A stretch of DNA of 6,372 nt from Desulfobacula sp. (GTDB lineage: Bacteria; Desulfobacterota; Desulfobacteria; Desulfobacterales; Desulfobacteraceae), in the NCBI GenBank assembly GCA_029940235.1, contig JAOZRI010000009.1, positions 13,817 to 20,188 of the forward strand, written 5' to 3'. Positions 6,114-6,372 of the stretch are shown one piece after another; within the stretch, counting starts at the first letter, position 1; the number at the start of each line of letters is the position of its first letter. The notes beneath the pieces were generated by a model. It was not told where the DNA came from. It did not search any database and saw only the letters and a program-made list of their open reading frames with translations. The position numbers and the translations under genes are program-made.

Positions 6114-6140
6114 TTGACAATGTATATACAATAATATAAT
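6114..6140 (+). promoter_or_regulatory. Promoter of the BrnT-like gene, consensus boxes with 15-bp spacer
   Basis: Perfect TTGACA (6114-6119) and perfect TATAAT (6135-6140) are separated by only 15 bp. Transcription would start around 6147, about 3 nt before the ATG at 6150, giving an almost leaderless mRNA. No SD is visible before that ATG, which is consistent with leaderless initiation. Confidence 0.6.
6121..6130. promoter_or_regulatory. Palindromic operator candidate in the promoter spacer
   Basis: TGTATATACA is a perfect 10-bp palindrome lying wholly between the -35 and -10 boxes of the BrnT-like gene. A dimeric antitoxin or repressor bound here would block RNA polymerase. The palindrome is visible; the binder is inferred. 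Confidence 0.5.
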
Positions 6141-6149
6141 TTATTAAGC

Positions 6150-6372
6150 ATGGATATTATCTGGGATAAAAAGAAAAATGATTGGTTGCAGGTTAATCGG
6201 TCTATTTCCTTTGAAGAGATATCAGGATTAATTTTAGATGGTACATATATTGATATTGTAGAAAATCCTGTCAGAGATAAGCAGATGTATTTTATTATGA
6301 ATATTAAACACTATACATGGGTAGTGCGATTTTTAATTGATTCCAAGGAGAGAATAGTATTAAAAACTGCTT
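6150..6372 (+). CDS. BrnT-like toxin, 3' end beyond the window
   Basis: The reading frame is open from ATG 6150 to the window end (74 codons, no stop), so the gene is cut by the edge. The visible protein starts MDIIWDKKKNDWL and continues RSISFEEISGLILDG (17-31), DIVENP (35-40) and a strand-rich part ending ERIVLKTA (67-74). This matches the layout of BrnT-type RelE-fold RNases: a (F/W)D-x-KN opening, a [GS]ISFEE helix, an acidic D-x-x-E/D-P turn, two or three strands, then (not seen) a basic SRKAxxxE/Y tail. An in-frame TAA at 6132-6134 makes 6150 the first possible start. BrnT genes come before their antitoxin gene, so a BrnA-like or other antitoxin is expected just downstream. Family assignment is from pattern memory; the catalytic tail is outside the window, so activity cannot be judged. 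Confidence 0.65.
   Translation, partial: MDIIWDKKKNDWLQVNRSISFEEISGLILDGTYIDIVENPVRDKQMYFIMNIKHYTWVVRFLIDSKERIVLKTA

Noticed and set aside
1..6372. CRISPR array, tRNA, rRNA or insertion-sequence ends
   Set aside because: No regularly spaced direct repeats, no cloverleaf-like segment and no transposase or paired terminal repeats with target duplication were found on reading.

Overview
The window is a densely packed, AT-rich (roughly 40% GC by eye) Gram-negative chromosomal segment with every supportable gene on the + strand. The marker gene is an endonuclease-type mutL, which excludes close relatives of E. coli. Together with a signal-peptide FG-GAP protein, an outer-membrane porin and the overall base composition, the style fits an anaerobic Desulfobacterota (Desulfobacterales-like) bacterium. 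That placement is inferred from gene style, not from a database search.

Layout. Bases 38-232 encode a 64-residue conserved-looking small protein whose end overlaps mutL by 26 bp. Bases 207-2108 encode a full-length MutL with both the GHKL ATPase and the metal-dependent nicking-endonuclease motifs. Bases 2197-2794 hold a compact type II toxin-antitoxin pair: a Phd/YefM-like antitoxin and a PIN-domain (VapC-like) RNase that starts at a TTG inside the end of the antitoxin gene. After a 212-bp regulatory gap with a good sigma-70 promoter, bases 3007-4647 encode a secreted 546-residue protein. It has a TolB/FlgO/CsgG-like N-terminal part and four Asp-rich FG-GAP/VCBS-type calcium-loop motifs, and it also starts at TTG. 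A 171-bp gap holds a small hairpin fused to a consensus TTGACA promoter. Bases 4819-6018 encode a Cys-free, Asp/Gly-rich outer-membrane beta-barrel (porin) with a clear signal peptide and a terminal Phe. It is closed by an unusually long nested hairpin terminator (6044-6105). The right edge (6150 onward) cuts a second toxin-like gene, of the BrnT type. Its promoter has consensus hexamers, a 15-bp spacer and a perfect palindrome inside that spacer, and its transcript would be nearly leaderless.

How the genes relate. The small ORF and mutL are translationally linked. The PIN/Phd pair is a self-contained module inserted between mutL and the envelope genes. The FG-GAP protein and the porin are adjacent, co-directional and both exported, so a functional link at the outer membrane is possible. 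Each appears to have its own promoter, so they are not clearly one operon. The two toxin-type modules flank the envelope pair. The least described parts are the TolB-like/FG-GAP protein beside the porin, and the control region of the BrnT-like gene.
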